A stretch of 64,000 nt of DNA, from positions 310,001-374,000 of the forward strand of contig NZ_FOMQ01000001.1 in NCBI RefSeq assembly GCF_900112675.1, written 5' to 3'. The stretch comes from Paracidovorax konjaci. Its GTDB lineage: Bacteria; Pseudomonadota; Gammaproteobacteria; Burkholderiales; Burkholderiaceae_C. Within the stretch, counting starts at the first letter, position 1. Each line of letters starts with the position of its first letter. Under the pieces are notes generated by a model. It did not search any database. It was not told where the DNA came from and saw only the letters and a program-made list of their open reading frames with translations. Both the position numbers and the translations under genes were made by a program. Of this stretch, positions 10,520 through 21,896 are shown one piece after another.

Positions 10520-11553
10520 ACTCCCCCGTTCCTCCCCCATCCCCCGGCGCAGGCCAGGACGACCTGGAGGCCATGCTGGCCGCCGCCCGCCCGGGCAGCG
10601 CGCTGCCCGCCACCGCGGCGCAGCCACAGGCCGCAGAGGAGTCCGCTGCCCCCGCAGGCCCGCAGCGCTGCGGCCTCATCGCCATCGTGGGCAAGCCGAA
10701 CGTGGGCAAGTCCACGCTGATGAACGCGCTGGTGGGGCAGAAGATCAGCATCACCTCGCGCAAGGCGCAGACCACGCGCCACCGCATCACCGGCATCCGC
10801 ACGCGCGGGGACGCGCAGTTCGTGTTCGTCGATACGCCGGGTTTCCAGACCAAGCACAGCACGGCACTCAACAAGTCGCTCAACAAGACGGTGATGGGCG
10901 CGATCGGCGACGTGGACCTGATCCTGTTCGTGGTGGAGGCGGGCAATTTCACGCTGGCCGATGCCAAGGTGCTGTCGCTTTTCAAGCCCGGCATACCCAC
11001 GCTGCTCGTTGCCAACAAGCTCGACATGGTGCACCGCCGCGCCGAGATCGCGCCCTGGCTCAAGGGCATGCAGGAGCGCCACCCGTTCGCGGAGTTCGTG
11101 CCCATGTCGGCCAAGAACAAGGGCGACATCGAGCGGCTCTACGGCATCTGCGAGAAATACCTGCCCGAGCAGGCCTGGTGGTATGCCGAGGACGAGCTGA
11201 CCGACCGCAGCGAGAAGTTCCTCGCCAGCGAAACCGTGCGCGAGAAGCTGTTCCGCTTCACCGGCGACGAGCTGCCCTACACCTCCACGGTGGTCATCGA
11301 CAAGTTCGAGGAAGAAGCCAGCAAGACGCACAAGCGCTTCGTGCGCGTGGCTGCCACCATCGTGGTCGAGCGCGACGGGCACAAGGCCATGATGATCGGC
11401 GAGAAGGGCGAACGCCTCAAGCGCATCAGCACCGATGCCCGCATGGAGCTGGAGCGGCTGCTGGACGCCAAGGTGTTCCTCGAAGTCTGGGTGAAGGTGC
11501 GCTCCGGCTGGGCCGACGACGAGGCCCGGGTGCGTTCGTTCGGGTATGAGTGA
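10516..11553 (+). CDS. era: GTPase Era, 30S ribosome assembly factor
   Basis: Era (345 aa) is a GTPase that binds 16S rRNA and helps 30S maturation. It has G1 GKPNVGKST (59-67), G3 DTPGF, G4 NKLD and a C-terminal KH domain with the motif [15 protein letters not shown]. An alanine/proline-rich N-terminal extension of about 50 residues precedes the GTPase domain, and E. coli Era lacks it. The start codon overlaps the rnc stop by 4 bp, so rnc, era and probably recO form one unit. Confidence 0.96.
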   Translation: MNSPVPPPSPGAGQDDLEAMLAAARPGSALPATAAQPQAAEESAAPAGPQRCGLIAIVGKPNVGKSTLMNALVGQKISITSRKAQTTRHRITGIRTRGDAQFVFVDTPGFQTKHSTALNKSLNKTVMGAIGDVDLILFVVEAGNFTLADAKVLSLFKPGIPTLLVANKLDMVHRRAEIAPWLKGMQERHPFAEFVPMSAKNKGDIERLYGICEKYLPEQAWWYAEDELTDRSEKFLASETVREKLFRFTGDELPYTSTVVIDKFEEEASKTHKRFVRVAATIVVERDGHKAMMIGEKGERLKRISTDARMELERLLDAKVFLEVWVKVRSGWADDEARVRSFGYE

Positions 11554-11555
11554 AC

Positions 11556-11645
11556 CCCCCCTGAGTCGCCTGCGGCGCCTTCCCCCCGAGGGGGACGACG
11601 CCGGCGGCCGGGCGAAGCCCGTTCCGTGGCGTCTGCTGGCTTGGC
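11556..11645 (+). repeat. GC-rich interspersed repeat, family B, copy 1
   Basis: Starts just after the era stop. It shares CCCCCTGAG, a short G+C hairpin, CCCCC...GAGGGGGACGACGCC and a final GGCGTCTGCTGG with the copy at 28971-29074, which lies in the opposite orientation. The C-run/G-run halves pair (CCCCC with GGGGG around 11582-11594), so the transcript would fold strongly. The rest of the era-recO gap (to 11805) shows nothing recognisable. Confidence 0.75.
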
Positions 11646-11805
11646 CTGCTCCGCGGCCTTCTGAATGACTGGGGCCGTGCCGGTTTCGGGTGCCGTGGGC
11701 TGTGCCTTCGTGCAGTGGAGCGGATACCCTCCGCGCCCTGGCCTTTCGTATCCGTGCCGCCCCCAGGCCGGCAGGCGCTGGGTTTCTTGGCAGAAATAGT
11801 CGTCC

Positions 11806-12588
11806 ATGGCCGCACGCCGCATCTCCGAAGAGCCCGCCTATGTGCTGCACCGCTATGACTGGAGCGAGTCCAGCCTGATCCTGGACGTGTTCACGCGGCA
11901 CCATGGGCGGGTGGCGCTGGTGGCCAAGGGGGCGAAGAAGCCCACATCCAACTTCCGGCCCGTGCTGTTGCCGCTGCAGCCGCTGCGCATCGGCTACACG
12001 GTGGGCGGAGAGGGGCATGGCGAGGTGCATGCGCTCAAGGGGGCCGAGTGGGTGGGCGGGCATGTGATGCCCACGGGCGATGCGCTGCTGTCGGGCCTGT
12101 ACCTCAATGAATTGCTGATGCGGCTGCTGGCGCGCGAGGATACGCATGCGCCGCTTTTCGATGCCTATGCCGGTGTGGTGCGGGTGCTGGCGAGCGAGCA
12201 TGGCGAGGCGCTGGAGCCCGTGCTGCGCAGCTTCGAGCTGCTGCTGCTGCGCGAGATCGGCCTGCTGCCGGCGCTGGATGCCGAGACCGCCACGCTCGCG
12301 CCGCTCGCGCCCCGGTCGCGCTATGCGCTGGTGCCGGAGGCGGGGCTGCGCGCCTCGGTGCCCGCCGACCGCAGCACGCTGGGCGGTGCGCAGTGGCGGC
12401 TGCTCGAACGCGCACTGGGCGAGCCCCAGCCCTATACGGCGACGCTGCGCGCCATCGTGACGGGCGTCGCAGGCGGCACATCGCTGGCCGCCGAGCTCAA
12501 GCCCCAGCTCCGCACCCTGCTGCAATACCATTGCGGCAGCCCCCTGCTGCGCACGCGGCAGCTCATGATCGATCTCCAATCCCTATGA
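11806..12588 (+). CDS. recO: DNA repair protein RecO
   Basis: RecO (260 aa) works with RecR and RecF to load RecA onto SSB-coated DNA in recombinational repair. The N-terminal OB-fold has the typical [31 protein letters not shown] region (residues 10-40), followed by [11 protein letters not shown] helical C-terminal domain follows. No zinc-binding cysteine cluster is seen, as in many proteobacterial RecO proteins. ATG 11806 begins at the conserved N-terminus. The stop overlaps the pdxJ start (ATGA at 12585). Confidence 0.93.
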   Translation: MAARRISEEPAYVLHRYDWSESSLILDVFTRHHGRVALVAKGAKKPTSNFRPVLLPLQPLRIGYTVGGEGHGEVHALKGAEWVGGHVMPTGDALLSGLYLNELLMRLLAREDTHAPLFDAYAGVVRVLASEHGEALEPVLRSFELLLLREIGLLPALDAETATLAPLAPRSRYALVPEAGLRASVPADRSTLGGAQWRLLERALGEPQPYTATLRAIVTGVAGGTSLAAELKPQLRTLLQYHCGSPLLRTRQLMIDLQSL

Positions 12589-13355
12589 CGCAGCAGCATT
12601 CCCCCCGCACCGCGCTGTCGGTGAACGTGAACAAGGTCGCCCTCGTGCGCAACACGCGCCACCTGGGCATTCCGAGCGTCGAGCGCGCGGCGCTGCTGTG
12701 CCTGGAGGCGGGGGCGCAGGGCATCACCATCCACCCGCGCCCCGATGGCCGGCACATCCGCGCGGACGACGTGCACACCCTGGCCGCGCTGATGCGCCAG
12801 TGGCCGGATCGCGAGTTCAACATCGAGGGCAACCCCTCGCAGAACCTCATGGATTTCATCCGCGAGGTGCGGCCGCACCAGGCCACCTTCGTGCCCGACA
12901 GCGAAGACCAGTTCACCAGCGACCACGGCTGGAGCTTCCCCCAGGATGCCGACCGGCTGCGGCCGCTCGTTCTGGAATGCCGGGACCTGGGCGTGCGCGT
13001 GAGCCTCTTCATGGACCCGGTGCCCGGGCAGATGGCGGCCGCCCGCGCCGTGGGCGCCGACCGGGTGGAGCTCTACACCGAGCCCTATGCCGCCGCCTGG
13101 GGCACGCCGGAGCAGGGCGCGCAGCTCGCGCGCTACGCCGAGGCCGCCCGCGCGGCGCTGGATGCCGGCCTGGGCGTGAACGCCGGGCACGACCTGAGCC
13201 GCGACAACCTGGCCGCCTTCGTCGCGCAGGTGCCGGGCGTGCTCGAGGTCTCGATCGGCCATGCATTGATCGCCGATGCGCTGGAGCTGGGTTACGCCGC
13301 CACGGTGCGCGCCTACCAGCGCTGCATCGACGACGGCCTGGCGGCCCGCGGCTGA
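12585..13355 (+). CDS. pdxJ: pyridoxine 5'-phosphate synthase
   Basis: PdxJ (256 aa) makes pyridoxine 5'-phosphate from 3-amino-1-hydroxyacetone phosphate and deoxyxylulose 5-phosphate, the last ring-closing step of vitamin B6 synthesis. The family features are the N-terminal [15 protein letters not shown], the phosphate-binding HPRPDGRHI, the NIEGNPS segment and the C-terminal [13 protein letters not shown]. The start overlaps the recO stop by 4 bp. The repeat at 13367 follows just after the stop. Confidence 0.96.
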   Translation: MTQQHSPRTALSVNVNKVALVRNTRHLGIPSVERAALLCLEAGAQGITIHPRPDGRHIRADDVHTLAALMRQWPDREFNIEGNPSQNLMDFIREVRPHQATFVPDSEDQFTSDHGWSFPQDADRLRPLVLECRDLGVRVSLFMDPVPGQMAAARAVGADRVELYTEPYAAAWGTPEQGAQLARYAEAARAALDAGLGVNAGHDLSRDNLAAFVAQVPGVLEVSIGHALIADALELGYAATVRAYQRCIDDGLAARG

Positions 13356-13366
13356 GCGGCCTCGTC

Positions 13367-13413
13367 ATTGCTATGAAAAACATAGCTAACAATTCAATGG
13401 ATACGGCGGCATG
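13367..13413 (-). repeat. interspersed hairpin repeat, family A, copy 1
   Basis: Read on the minus strand it is catgccgccgtatccattga followed by a hairpin of the type GCTATG...CATAGC, ending AAT. It lies between pdxJ and acpS, 36 bp before the acpS start. It matches the copies at 13878, 27981, 38721, 49471 and 57321. Confidence 0.85.
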
Positions 13414-13449
13414 GGGCCCCCAGGGCCTGCAAGCCGGCAGGGAGCGCGC

Positions 13450-13863
13450 ATGATCTATGGCATCGGCACCGACATCTGCGACGTGCGCCGCATCCGCGCC
13501 AGCCTGGAGCGCCATGGCGACCGCTTCGCCGAGAAGGTGCTGGCCGCCGGCGAACTGGCCACCTGGCGCGAGCGCAGCGCGCGCTGGCCCGAGCGCGGCG
13601 TGCGCTACCTGGCCACCCGGTTCTCCGCCAAGGAGGCGTTCAGCAAGGCCATCGGCATGGGCATGCGCATGCCCATGACCTGGCGCGACTGCGAAGTGGC
13701 CAAGCTGCCGAGCGGCCAGCCCGTCATCGTGCTGCATGGCGGGCTCAAGGCGTGGTTCGAGGCGCGCGGGCTGCGCTGCCACCTCAGCGTGACCGACGAA
13801 AGCGACTACGCCGCGAGCTTCTGCGTCGTGGAGCACGATGGCCCCGGCAGCGGTGCCGGTTGA
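13450..13863 (+). CDS. acpS: holo-[acyl-carrier-protein] synthase
   Basis: AcpS (137 aa) transfers 4'-phosphopantetheine from CoA to the serine of acyl carrier protein (acpP lies at the start of the window). The two signature motifs are [11 protein letters not shown] near the N-terminus, with the metal-binding Asp, and [15 protein letters not shown] (about residues 57-71), with the catalytic Glu. ATG 13450 is chosen because it starts directly at MIYGIGTDI. Longer frames would read into the upstream repeat. Confidence 0.95.
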   Translation: MIYGIGTDICDVRRIRASLERHGDRFAEKVLAAGELATWRERSARWPERGVRYLATRFSAKEAFSKAIGMGMRMPMTWRDCEVAKLPSGQPVIVLHGGLKAWFEARGLRCHLSVTDESDYAASFCVVEHDGPGSGAG

Positions 13864-13877
13864 AGAGAAAAGGCCTC

Positions 13878-13924
13878 CATGCCGCTGTATCCATTGAATA
13901 GTTTGCTATATATTTAATAGCAAT
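13878..13924 (+). repeat. interspersed hairpin repeat, family A, copy 2
   Basis: Reads catgccgctgtatccattga and then atagtttgctatatatttaa, ending in tagcaat, so a TTGCTAT/ATAGCAA hairpin closes the element. It begins 15 bp after the acpS stop and ends 31 bp before the nagZ start. Confidence 0.9.
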
Positions 13925-13955
13925 CCATTCTGTTCCAACGAATCCTCCCTGTCCC

Positions 13956-15083
13956 ATGACTGCCGATATCGACCATGCCCCCGTCATCCTCGACGTCGCG
14001 GGCACCACCCTCACCGCCGCCGACCGCCGCCGGCTCGCCCACCCGCTGACGGGCGGCGTGATCCTCTTCGCGCGCAACTGGCAGGACCGCGCGCAGTTGC
14101 TGGAACTCACGGCGTCGATCAAGGCCGTGCGCGACGATCTGCTCATCTGCGTGGACCACGAGGGCGGCCGCGTGCAGCGCTTTCGCACCGACGGCTTCAC
14201 GCCGCTGCCGCCCATGCGCGCGCTGGGCCGGCTCTGGATGCAGGACGATGCCAGACAGGGCCCGGGCAGCGGCGCGATGCGCGCCACCGATGCCGCGACC
14301 GCCGTGGGCTACGTGCTGGCCAGCGAACTGCGTTCTTGCGGTGTCGATTTTTCGTTCGCGCCGGTGCTGGACCTCGACTGGCAGGGCGAGGGCGAGGCCT
14401 CGGTGAGCCGCGTGATCGGCGACCGCGCTTTCCACCGCGATCCGCGCGTGGTGGCGCTGCTGGCCAAGAGCGTGGCCCACGGCATGCTGCAGGCGGGCAT
14501 GGCGCATTGCGGCAAGCATTTCCCGGGGCACGGATTCGTGGCGGCCGATTCGCACACCGACATCCCCGTGGACCGGCGCGGCTTGCGCGCCATCCTCGCG
14601 GACGATGCCGCGCCCTACGCGTGGCTGTCGAACACGCTGGCCGGCGTGATGCCCGCGCACGTCATCTACCCGCGCGTGGACGCCCGGCCTGCGGGTTTCT
14701 CGCGCCGCTGGCTGCAGGAGATCCTGCGCCAGCGCCTGCGCTTCGGCGGCGCCATCTTCAGCGACGACCTGAGCATGGAAGCGGCCCGCCGCATCGACGG
14801 CACGGTGGTGGACTATGCGGCGGCCTCCCTGGCCGCGCTGGACGCCGGCTGCGACCTGGTGCTGGTGTGCAACCAGAGCCTGATGGGCGAGGGCGCCGCG
14901 CAGGGGCGGGGGCTTGACGAACTGCTGGAAGGCCTGGAGCAGGCCCGTGCGGCCGGCCGCTGGCGCCCCAGCGTCGAGAGCGAGGCCCGACGCCTGGCGC
15001 TGCTGCCGCAGACGGTCCCCCATCCCTGGGACGAACTCATGCTCGAGCCGGCCTACCTGCGCGCGCTCGATACCCTGCCCTGA
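13956..15083 (+). CDS. nagZ: beta-N-acetylhexosaminidase
   Basis: NagZ (375 aa, glycoside hydrolase family 3) removes N-acetylglucosamine from muropeptides in the cytosol during cell-wall recycling. Its products feed AmpR/AmpC signalling in bacteria that have that system. The family motif KHFPGHG, followed by ADSHTDIP (about residues 185-205), carries the catalytic His/Asp pair. The catalytic nucleophile is the Asp of SDDLSMEAA. No signal peptide is present, consistent with a cytosolic enzyme. The next gene starts 252 bp downstream. Confidence 0.95.
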   Translation: MTADIDHAPVILDVAGTTLTAADRRRLAHPLTGGVILFARNWQDRAQLLELTASIKAVRDDLLICVDHEGGRVQRFRTDGFTPLPPMRALGRLWMQDDARQGPGSGAMRATDAATAVGYVLASELRSCGVDFSFAPVLDLDWQGEGEASVSRVIGDRAFHRDPRVVALLAKSVAHGMLQAGMAHCGKHFPGHGFVAADSHTDIPVDRRGLRAILADDAAPYAWLSNTLAGVMPAHVIYPRVDARPAGFSRRWLQEILRQRLRFGGAIFSDDLSMEAARRIDGTVVDYAAASLAALDAGCDLVLVCNQSLMGEGAAQGRGLDELLEGLEQARAAGRWRPSVESEARRLALLPQTVPHPWDELMLEPAYLRALDTLP

Positions 15084-15335
15084 GCGGCGGCAGAGCCGGC
15101 CGGGCAGTCGGCCCGTGCAGGGTAGGCCACTTGTAACCAGGGGTGCGGCCTCGCTACAGGTCCAGGGGCGCGGCCCACGGGAGAGGCTGCGGAACGCTTG
15201 CGGCGCCGTGTGGCAAATGCTCACGGCCGACACATCGGCACACACTTCGGGTCAACGCGGCGGGAAGCATGGCGTTGGCGGAGTCACGATGCCCGCCGCC
15301 GATCATGGCGGCGCGGCCTTCGCCGGAGGTCTTCC

Positions 15336-17393
15336 ATGGTGCCCGTTTCCCCTTCAACCCCGCTGTCCATCCCCCGGTGCTCCGCCGTCCGCCCCGGCCC
15401 GGCCCGCCTCTGGCACGGAGCCGCCCTCACCCTGCTGGCGGCCTGTGCGCTCACCGCCTGCCAGCGCGTGACGCCTCCGGCGCCGCAGATGGCCGCTGCG
15501 CCGGACGCCGCGGCGTCCGCTCCGGCCGCGGTGCCCGTCGCCTACACGCCGCCCTCGGCCGATGCGCTCTACCAGATGGTCGCACCCATCGCGCTCTATC
15601 CCGACAAGCTTGTGGCGCAGGTGCTGGCGGGCGCCACCTATCCCGATCAAGTCACCGCGGCCGAAGGCTGGCTGGGGCAGAACCCGGGGCTGAAGGGCGA
15701 CGCCCTGGCTGGCGCGGTGGAGTCCCAGCCCTGGGACCCGTCCGTGAAGTCGCTCACCGCTTTCCCGAACGTGCTGGAGCAGATGGCCTCCAACCTGCCC
15801 TGGACGACGGCGCTCGGCAAGGCCTACTACCACGATCCGGCCGATGTGATGAACGCCATCCAGGCCCTGCGCGCCCGCGCGGCCCACGCCGGGACGCTCA
15901 AGAGCTCGCCGCGGCTGCGGGTGGCGACGGTGGAGGGGCGGAGCGTCGCACCGCCTCCGCCGCCCGCCGGCCTGCCGGTGGCGGTCTACCAGGGCCCGGC
16001 CGTGGTGGCCCAGCCGCCCACGGTGATCACCATCGAACCCACCGAGGTGCAGACCGTCTACGTGCCGCGGTACGACCCGGCGGTGGTCTACGGCACGCCG
16101 GTTGCCGTCTATCCCAGCTACCGCTGGGCCGTGCCCGCCGCGCCGCCGGTGGCCGTGTCTGCGGGCCCCGATCCGTTGGCCGTGGGGGCGCTGGCCTTCG
16201 GCGCGGGCGTGGTGGTCGCCGCCCTGGCCAGCCACCACCGCGACTGGGGCTGGAACGCGTGGGACATGCACTGGGGCGCTCCGCCCCCGCCGCCTCCGTC
16301 CGTGGCCTGGGGGCCCGCCCCGCCGCCGCCGGCCTGGCGCCCGGCGGTGCTGTACCGGGGCACGACCTATGTGTCGAATTCGCCCACGGTGATCGAGAAC
16401 ATCCACAACCGCATCACCGTGAACAACCGCAATGTGATTGTGGCGGCGCCTGCCCAGCCGCCTGCAGGGCCGGGAAGCCAGGGCCCGGCCATGCCCGTGG
16501 CGCTGCCCGGTGGCATGGGCCCCATGCACGCTGCTCTGGCGCCTCCGCAGGGGGCCGCTCCGGGGCGGCCTGGAATGCCGGCGCCGATGGCCGGCCGGCC
16601 CGAGCTGCCGGGGGCGGTGCAGGCGGGCGGCCCGGGGACCGCCGGGCGTTCGGCGATGCCGGCGCCGGCCGCCGCCATGGCGGCGTTGCACGGGCCCGGC
16701 GGCGGTGCCCAGGGGGCCGGAGGCCGGCCCCTGGCATGGCCGCCCGCGCCCACCCCGGCCGCGCACCCCACCGCCGCACCGGCGCTGGCCGCGCGCGGGC
16801 CGGCCCCGGACCATCCGGTGCCGGCGGGGTTCCAGGCGGCCATCCATGCGCCGGCCGGGCAGGCGGCTGCGGGCAATGCGTCCGATCCCCGCAACGCCGG
16901 CGCGCCCGCCGCGGCGGCCGTGGCTGCCCTGGGCGGTACACCGCAGAAGGCCGCGCATGCCCCATCGCCCGGCCCGCAGGGGCCGCAAGGCCTGCAGTTC
17001 CCGGCGCGTTTCGGCGGGAGCGCGGGGGAGGGCCCCGGCATGCGGGCTCCGGGCATGCCCGTGCCACCCCCCCACCGCGCGCCCGCGGCCGTGGAGGCGC
17101 CCACGGCACGGGCCGTGCAGGCGCCAGCGCCGGCCATGCAGCCGCAGCCTGTCCGCATGGCTCCGCATGCACCGCCGGCGCCTGTGGCGGTGATCCATGC
17201 AGCGCCGCGGGAAGTCTCGCGGGAAGCTCCACGCGAAGCACCCATGGTCGCCGCTGTCCACGCCGCACCGCGCCCTGCGCCGAGGCCGGAGGTGCGCGAG
17301 CAAGCTCCCGCGCACCATCCGCAGCCGCAGCACCCACCGCAGCACGGGGGTGAGAACAACCGCCACCGCCCGCACGGCGAAGGCGGCGGATGA
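15336..17393 (+). CDS. DUF3300-domain lipoprotein with a very long disordered tail
   Basis: A 685-residue envelope protein of unknown function. The signal sequence ends in a lipobox, LTAC, with the lipidated Cys at residue 42. A DUF3300 domain (about 75-330) contains the typical PIALYPDKLVAQVLAGATYP and TVYVPRYDPAVVYGTP stretches. From about residue 375 to the end the sequence is almost entirely Ala/Pro/Gly/Met with scattered His and looks disordered. The end is His/Gln/Pro-rich. ATG 15336 has GGAGG at 15325-15329. The 252-bp gap upstream shows no other gene. It converges with the MscS gene 64 bp downstream. Confidence 0.85.
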   Translation: MVPVSPSTPLSIPRCSAVRPGPARLWHGAALTLLAACALTACQRVTPPAPQMAAAPDAAASAPAAVPVAYTPPSADALYQMVAPIALYPDKLVAQVLAGATYPDQVTAAEGWLGQNPGLKGDALAGAVESQPWDPSVKSLTAFPNVLEQMASNLPWTTALGKAYYHDPADVMNAIQALRARAAHAGTLKSSPRLRVATVEGRSVAPPPPPAGLPVAVYQGPAVVAQPPTVITIEPTEVQTVYVPRYDPAVVYGTPVAVYPSYRWAVPAAPPVAVSAGPDPLAVGALAFGAGVVVAALASHHRDWGWNAWDMHWGAPPPPPPSVAWGPAPPPPAWRPAVLYRGTTYVSNSPTVIENIHNRITVNNRNVIVAAPAQPPAGPGSQGPAMPVALPGGMGPMHAALAPPQGAAPGRPGMPAPMAGRPELPGAVQAGGPGTAGRSAMPAPAAAMAALHGPGGGAQGAGGRPLAWPPAPTPAAHPTAAPALAARGPAPDHPVPAGFQAAIHAPAGQAAAGNASDPRNAGAPAAAAVAALGGTPQKAAHAPSPGPQGPQGLQFPARFGGSAGEGPGMRAPGMPVPPPHRAPAAVEAPTARAVQAPAPAMQPQPVRMAPHAPPAPVAVIHAAPREVSREAPREAPMVAAVHAAPRPAPRPEVREQAPAHHPQPQHPPQHGGENNRHRPHGEGGG

Positions 17394-17457
17394 GCGGGCC
17401 GACTGGGTCCGCGCGATGAGCGCCCGCCGGCCCGCTGCGCTGGCTGCGGCCGGCGGC

Positions 17458-18099
17458 TCAGGGCACGGGAGAAATCGGGGGAGGAGCCGCCGGCTCCATG
17501 CCAGCGGGGGACGCCGGGGCTGCCGGCACGTCGGGCGGCGGCGGGCTGGTCCAGCGCCGCACCACGCGCTGGAAGATCAGCGCGTTCGGGATCTGCAGCA
17601 GGACGCGGGCATCCGCCGTGCCGTGGAAATCCTCCAGCGTGGTGTAGAGCAGGTTGATGTCCACGACGCGCCCCTTGGCGCCGGGCTTCTCGGCGGTGTC
17701 CAGCACCTCGATGTAGTCGCCGAGCCGGAAGGGCCCCACGGTGAAGATGAGCAGCGCGCAGAACAGGTTGGAGAGCACGCTCCAAGCGGCGAAGAAGGCC
17801 ACCGCACCGACCGCGGCGAAACCCGTGAAAGCCGTCCAGAGCACGGTGGCCGAGACGCCCAGCCGCTCCAGCACCAGCAGCGCGGCGCTGCCCATGATGA
17901 TCCAGCGCACCAGCCCGTTGACCGGCACCATGAGTTCGATGGGCCAGTGGTAGTGGCGCCCCGCGCGTTCCAGGAGGCGGCGCAGCGTGCGCTGCAGCAG
18001 GACCGCCAGCACCACGATGAGCACGATCTGCAGGCCCGGAACGATGATGTCGAACCATTCCTGCATCCAGTCGGGGAAGTAGGGGCGAAGGCGCAGCAT
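17458..18099 (-). CDS. MscS-family mechanosensitive channel, short form
   Basis: A 213-residue inner-membrane protein of the small-conductance mechanosensitive channel family, which releases solutes on hypo-osmotic shock. Membrane segments lie at about 18-37, 57-77 and 88-117. The pore-lining helix is the Gly/Ala-rich GFAAVGAVAFFAAWSVLSN, followed by the beta domain start FRLGDYIEV. The usual C-terminal alpha/beta domain is shortened and replaced by a Pro/Ala tail. Start uncertain: ATG 18099 is used, and a GTG at 18165 would add a Ser-rich stretch. No ribosome-binding site decides it. Confidence 0.82.
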   Translation of the reverse strand: MLRLRPYFPDWMQEWFDIIVPGLQIVLIVVLAVLLQRTLRRLLERAGRHYHWPIELMVPVNGLVRWIIMGSAALLVLERLGVSATVLWTAFTGFAAVGAVAFFAAWSVLSNLFCALLIFTVGPFRLGDYIEVLDTAEKPGAKGRVVDINLLYTTLEDFHGTADARVLLQIPNALIFQRVVRRWTSPPPPDVPAAPASPAGMEPAAPPPISPVP

Positions 18100-18243
18100 G
18101 GAGGAGGGGGAGAAGGACAGCGACAGGCTGGACGTGGAAAAGGGCAATGATGAAGGAAAGGTCACCGGGGTGGGAGCCGCGCGCCGCGCGGGTGTTCCCC
18201 GGCGGCAGCCGGCGATCCGGCCGCCGGGTTCCGGCGCCGCCGG

Positions 18244-19293
18244 TCAGCCACGCATCTGCTCGATGGTGTCCATCTGCATCTCGAAGCTGAAGAACCGCGC
18301 GCGGCCCTGCGCCTTGGCGGCGTAGAGCGCCTCGTCGGCGCGCATCAGCATGGCCTCGGCGCTGGTGCCCTCGTCGGGAACGCAGGTGGTGATGCCGCCG
18401 GAGAGAGTGAGCTGGGCGCCCAGCGGGGAATCGGGGTGCGCGATGGCGCGCAGGTTCACGAGTTTGCCGAGCGCGCGCGCGAAGGTCATCGCGCCGGAAC
18501 GGGGCGTGTTCGGCAGGATCAGCGCGAATTCCTCGCCGCCGTAGCGGGCCGCCACGTCGCGCGGACGCACGCAGACTTCCTTCAGCAGCCGGCCCACCTC
18601 GCGCAGGCAGGCGTCGCCCTGCACATGCCCGACGGCGTCGTTGAAGCGCTTGAAGTGGTCCAGGTCGCAGAGCATCAGCGTGAGCGGGATGCCGTCGCGG
18701 CGGGCGGCCAGGATCTCGCTGTGCAGGATGCGGTCGAAGCCGCGCCGGTTGACCAGGCCCGTGAGGGTGTCCACCTCGACCATCTCGTTCAGGCGCTGGT
18801 TGGCCAGGTGCAGCTCCTGCGACATGGTCACGAGCCGGCGGCGCATGTCCAGCAGGCGCCGCATCGCGCGCAGCTTGGCCACCAGCACGATGGGCTTGAC
18901 GGGCTTGACGAGGTAGTCGTCGCCGCCGGCCTCGATGCCGCGCCACACGTCCAGGTCGCTGTGCAGCCCCGAGAGGAAGATGATGGGGGTCCAGCCCCCG
19001 GGTTCGGCCTCGCGCATCTGCTGCGCCACCCAGTAGCCGTCGTTCTCGTCGGAGAGCCGGATGTCCAGCAGCACCAGGTCCGGGCGGCGCAGCCTGAAAA
19101 GCTGCAGGGCCACGTCGCCGGACGCGGCTTCCAGCACGTCGGACACCCCCGCGTGGCGCAGTTCGGCCACCAGGGCGGCACGCACCGACGGTTGGTCTTC
19201 CACCACCATCACGGAGAAGGGGCCCGCCGAGGGGGGCGGGGTGTCGCCGTGTCGGCCGGAGGGCTCGGGGTCGGCAGGGGGCATGGTGGTCAT
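18244..19293 (-). CDS. response-regulator diguanylate cyclase (REC-GGDEF)
   Basis: A cytosolic signalling protein (349 aa) that should make cyclic di-GMP when phosphorylated. The receiver domain (about 26-145) has the acidic pair E32/D33, phospho-acceptor Asp77 (LVLLDIRLSD) and the conserved Lys130. A helical linker leads to the GGDEF domain (about 172-340). Its active site is GGEEF (252-256), so the enzyme looks catalytically intact. RPRD at 243-246 is the RxxD inhibitory site, which allows product feedback. No partner histidine kinase is in the window, so the input is unknown. The architecture matches WspR/PleD-like cyclases. Confidence 0.93.
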   Translation of the reverse strand: MTTMPPADPEPSGRHGDTPPPSAGPFSVMVVEDQPSVRAALVAELRHAGVSDVLEAASGDVALQLFRLRRPDLVLLDIRLSDENDGYWVAQQMREAEPGGWTPIIFLSGLHSDLDVWRGIEAGGDDYLVKPVKPIVLVAKLRAMRRLLDMRRRLVTMSQELHLANQRLNEMVEVDTLTGLVNRRGFDRILHSEILAARRDGIPLTLMLCDLDHFKRFNDAVGHVQGDACLREVGRLLKEVCVRPRDVAARYGGEEFALILPNTPRSGAMTFARALGKLVNLRAIAHPDSPLGAQLTLSGGITTCVPDEGTSAEAMLMRADEALYAAKAQGRARFFSFEMQMDTIEQMRG

Positions 19294-19471
19294 AAGCCGT
19301 CCTCTCTCTGGGCTGGACGCTGTGCACTGCAGGGCCCGCCGGGCACTGCCTGCACCAGGCCGGCCATGGCGGGGGTGATCTCGGTGGGCCGACGCGCCAT
19401 CGAACCGGTTCTGCGTTGCGTGCCTTGCTTCGGCTGGCCTGCCTGCTACCGCTTCGAGGGCTGATGGACGA

Positions 19472-21010
<1,539 letters not shown>

Positions 21011-21089
21011 AGGATTGAAATGGAGGGCCAAGGGGGCGGACGTCGCGCGGCCGAACCGGGCATTTTACGAGGCAACGCCCCGCGCGGCG

Positions 21090-21896
21090 TCAGCGCAGCC
21101 AGGTGCGCAGCAGCCGCACGCCGAACTTCAGGCACGACACGGGCAGCGCGAGCGCCAGCGCGCCCGGGTGCGCTGGCCAGCCGGCGGCATGCAGCGCGCC
21201 CAGTTCGCCGCGCTGCATGCGCCACAGCTGCGCGCTCAGGCCGGAGGCACCGAAAGACGGCTTGTACATGAACGACAGGCGTTGCGTGTGGCGCGCGCAG
21301 CGCCAGCCGGAGGCGATCAGCTGGAGCCAGAGCGCATAGTCCTCGCTGAGCTGCCCGTTGTCGGGGAAACGCACGCGCGCATCGCGCCGCACCAGCACCG
21401 ACGACGTGTGATAAGGGTTGGACAGCATCGCCGGCAGCAGCGTGACCGTGCGGATGTCGGTCGGCGGTGCGGCAGGGCGCGCGTCCGCGGCCTGCGCCTG
21501 CGGCACTTGCTGTTCCTGCGCGAGCAGCCCCGAGTACCCTCCGAAAAGGTCCAGGCCGTGCCGGTGCATCGCCGTCAACTGGTGCTCCAGCTTGCCCGGC
21601 GACCAGACGTCGTCGGCATCGAGGAAGGCGATGACATCGCCCTCCGCCAGTTCCATGCCGCGGTTGCGTGCGGCGGCGGTGCCGGCATTGCGCGGCTGCT
21701 CCACGACGCGCAGCCGGAAGGCGCCCGCCGGGTCGTAGCGCCGGGCCAACGCGGCCGAGCCGTCGCGGGAGCCGTCGTCCACGCAGATCACCTCGAACGG
21801 GGGCAGGGTCTGGGCACGCACCGAGTCCAGCGCGCGCGCCAGCGTGGCCTCGGCGTTGTAGGCGGGAATGACGACGGATACGCGCGGCAGGTTCAT
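21090..21896 (-). CDS. family 2 glycosyltransferase
   Basis: A cytosolic GT-A glycosyltransferase (268 aa) that adds a sugar from a nucleotide donor to a growing surface glycan. The N-terminus VSVVIPAYNAEATLARALDS and the FEVICVDDGSRDGSA motif are typical of family 2. FLDADDVWSPGKL contains the DxD-like metal site (about residues 88-100). The C-terminal region has the acidic LSEDYALWLQLIASG stretch, a likely catalytic base region. Donor and acceptor cannot be predicted. It overlaps the preceding gene by 4 bp and is the last gene of the glycan cluster. Confidence 0.92.
   Translation of the reverse strand: MNLPRVSVVIPAYNAEATLARALDSVRAQTLPPFEVICVDDGSRDGSAALARRYDPAGAFRLRVVEQPRNAGTAAARNRGMELAEGDVIAFLDADDVWSPGKLEHQLTAMHRHGLDLFGGYSGLLAQEQQVPQAQAADARPAAPPTDIRTVTLLPAMLSNPYHTSSVLVRRDARVRFPDNGQLSEDYALWLQLIASGWRCARHTQRLSFMYKPSFGASGLSAQLWRMQRGELGALHAAGWPAHPGALALALPVSCLKFGVRLLRTWLR

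Noticed and set aside
10249-12579. 776-codon open frame on the minus strand opposite era and recO
   Set aside because: His/Gly/Arg-rich antisense shadow of two well-supported genes, with no recognisable domain.
16367-19327. 986-codon open frame on the minus strand across the DUF3300 gene and beyond
   Set aside because: A high-GC shadow frame: it has the Arg/Ala/Gly/Pro composition of antisense frames and runs opposite a clear lipoprotein gene and out of frame over the cyclase gene.
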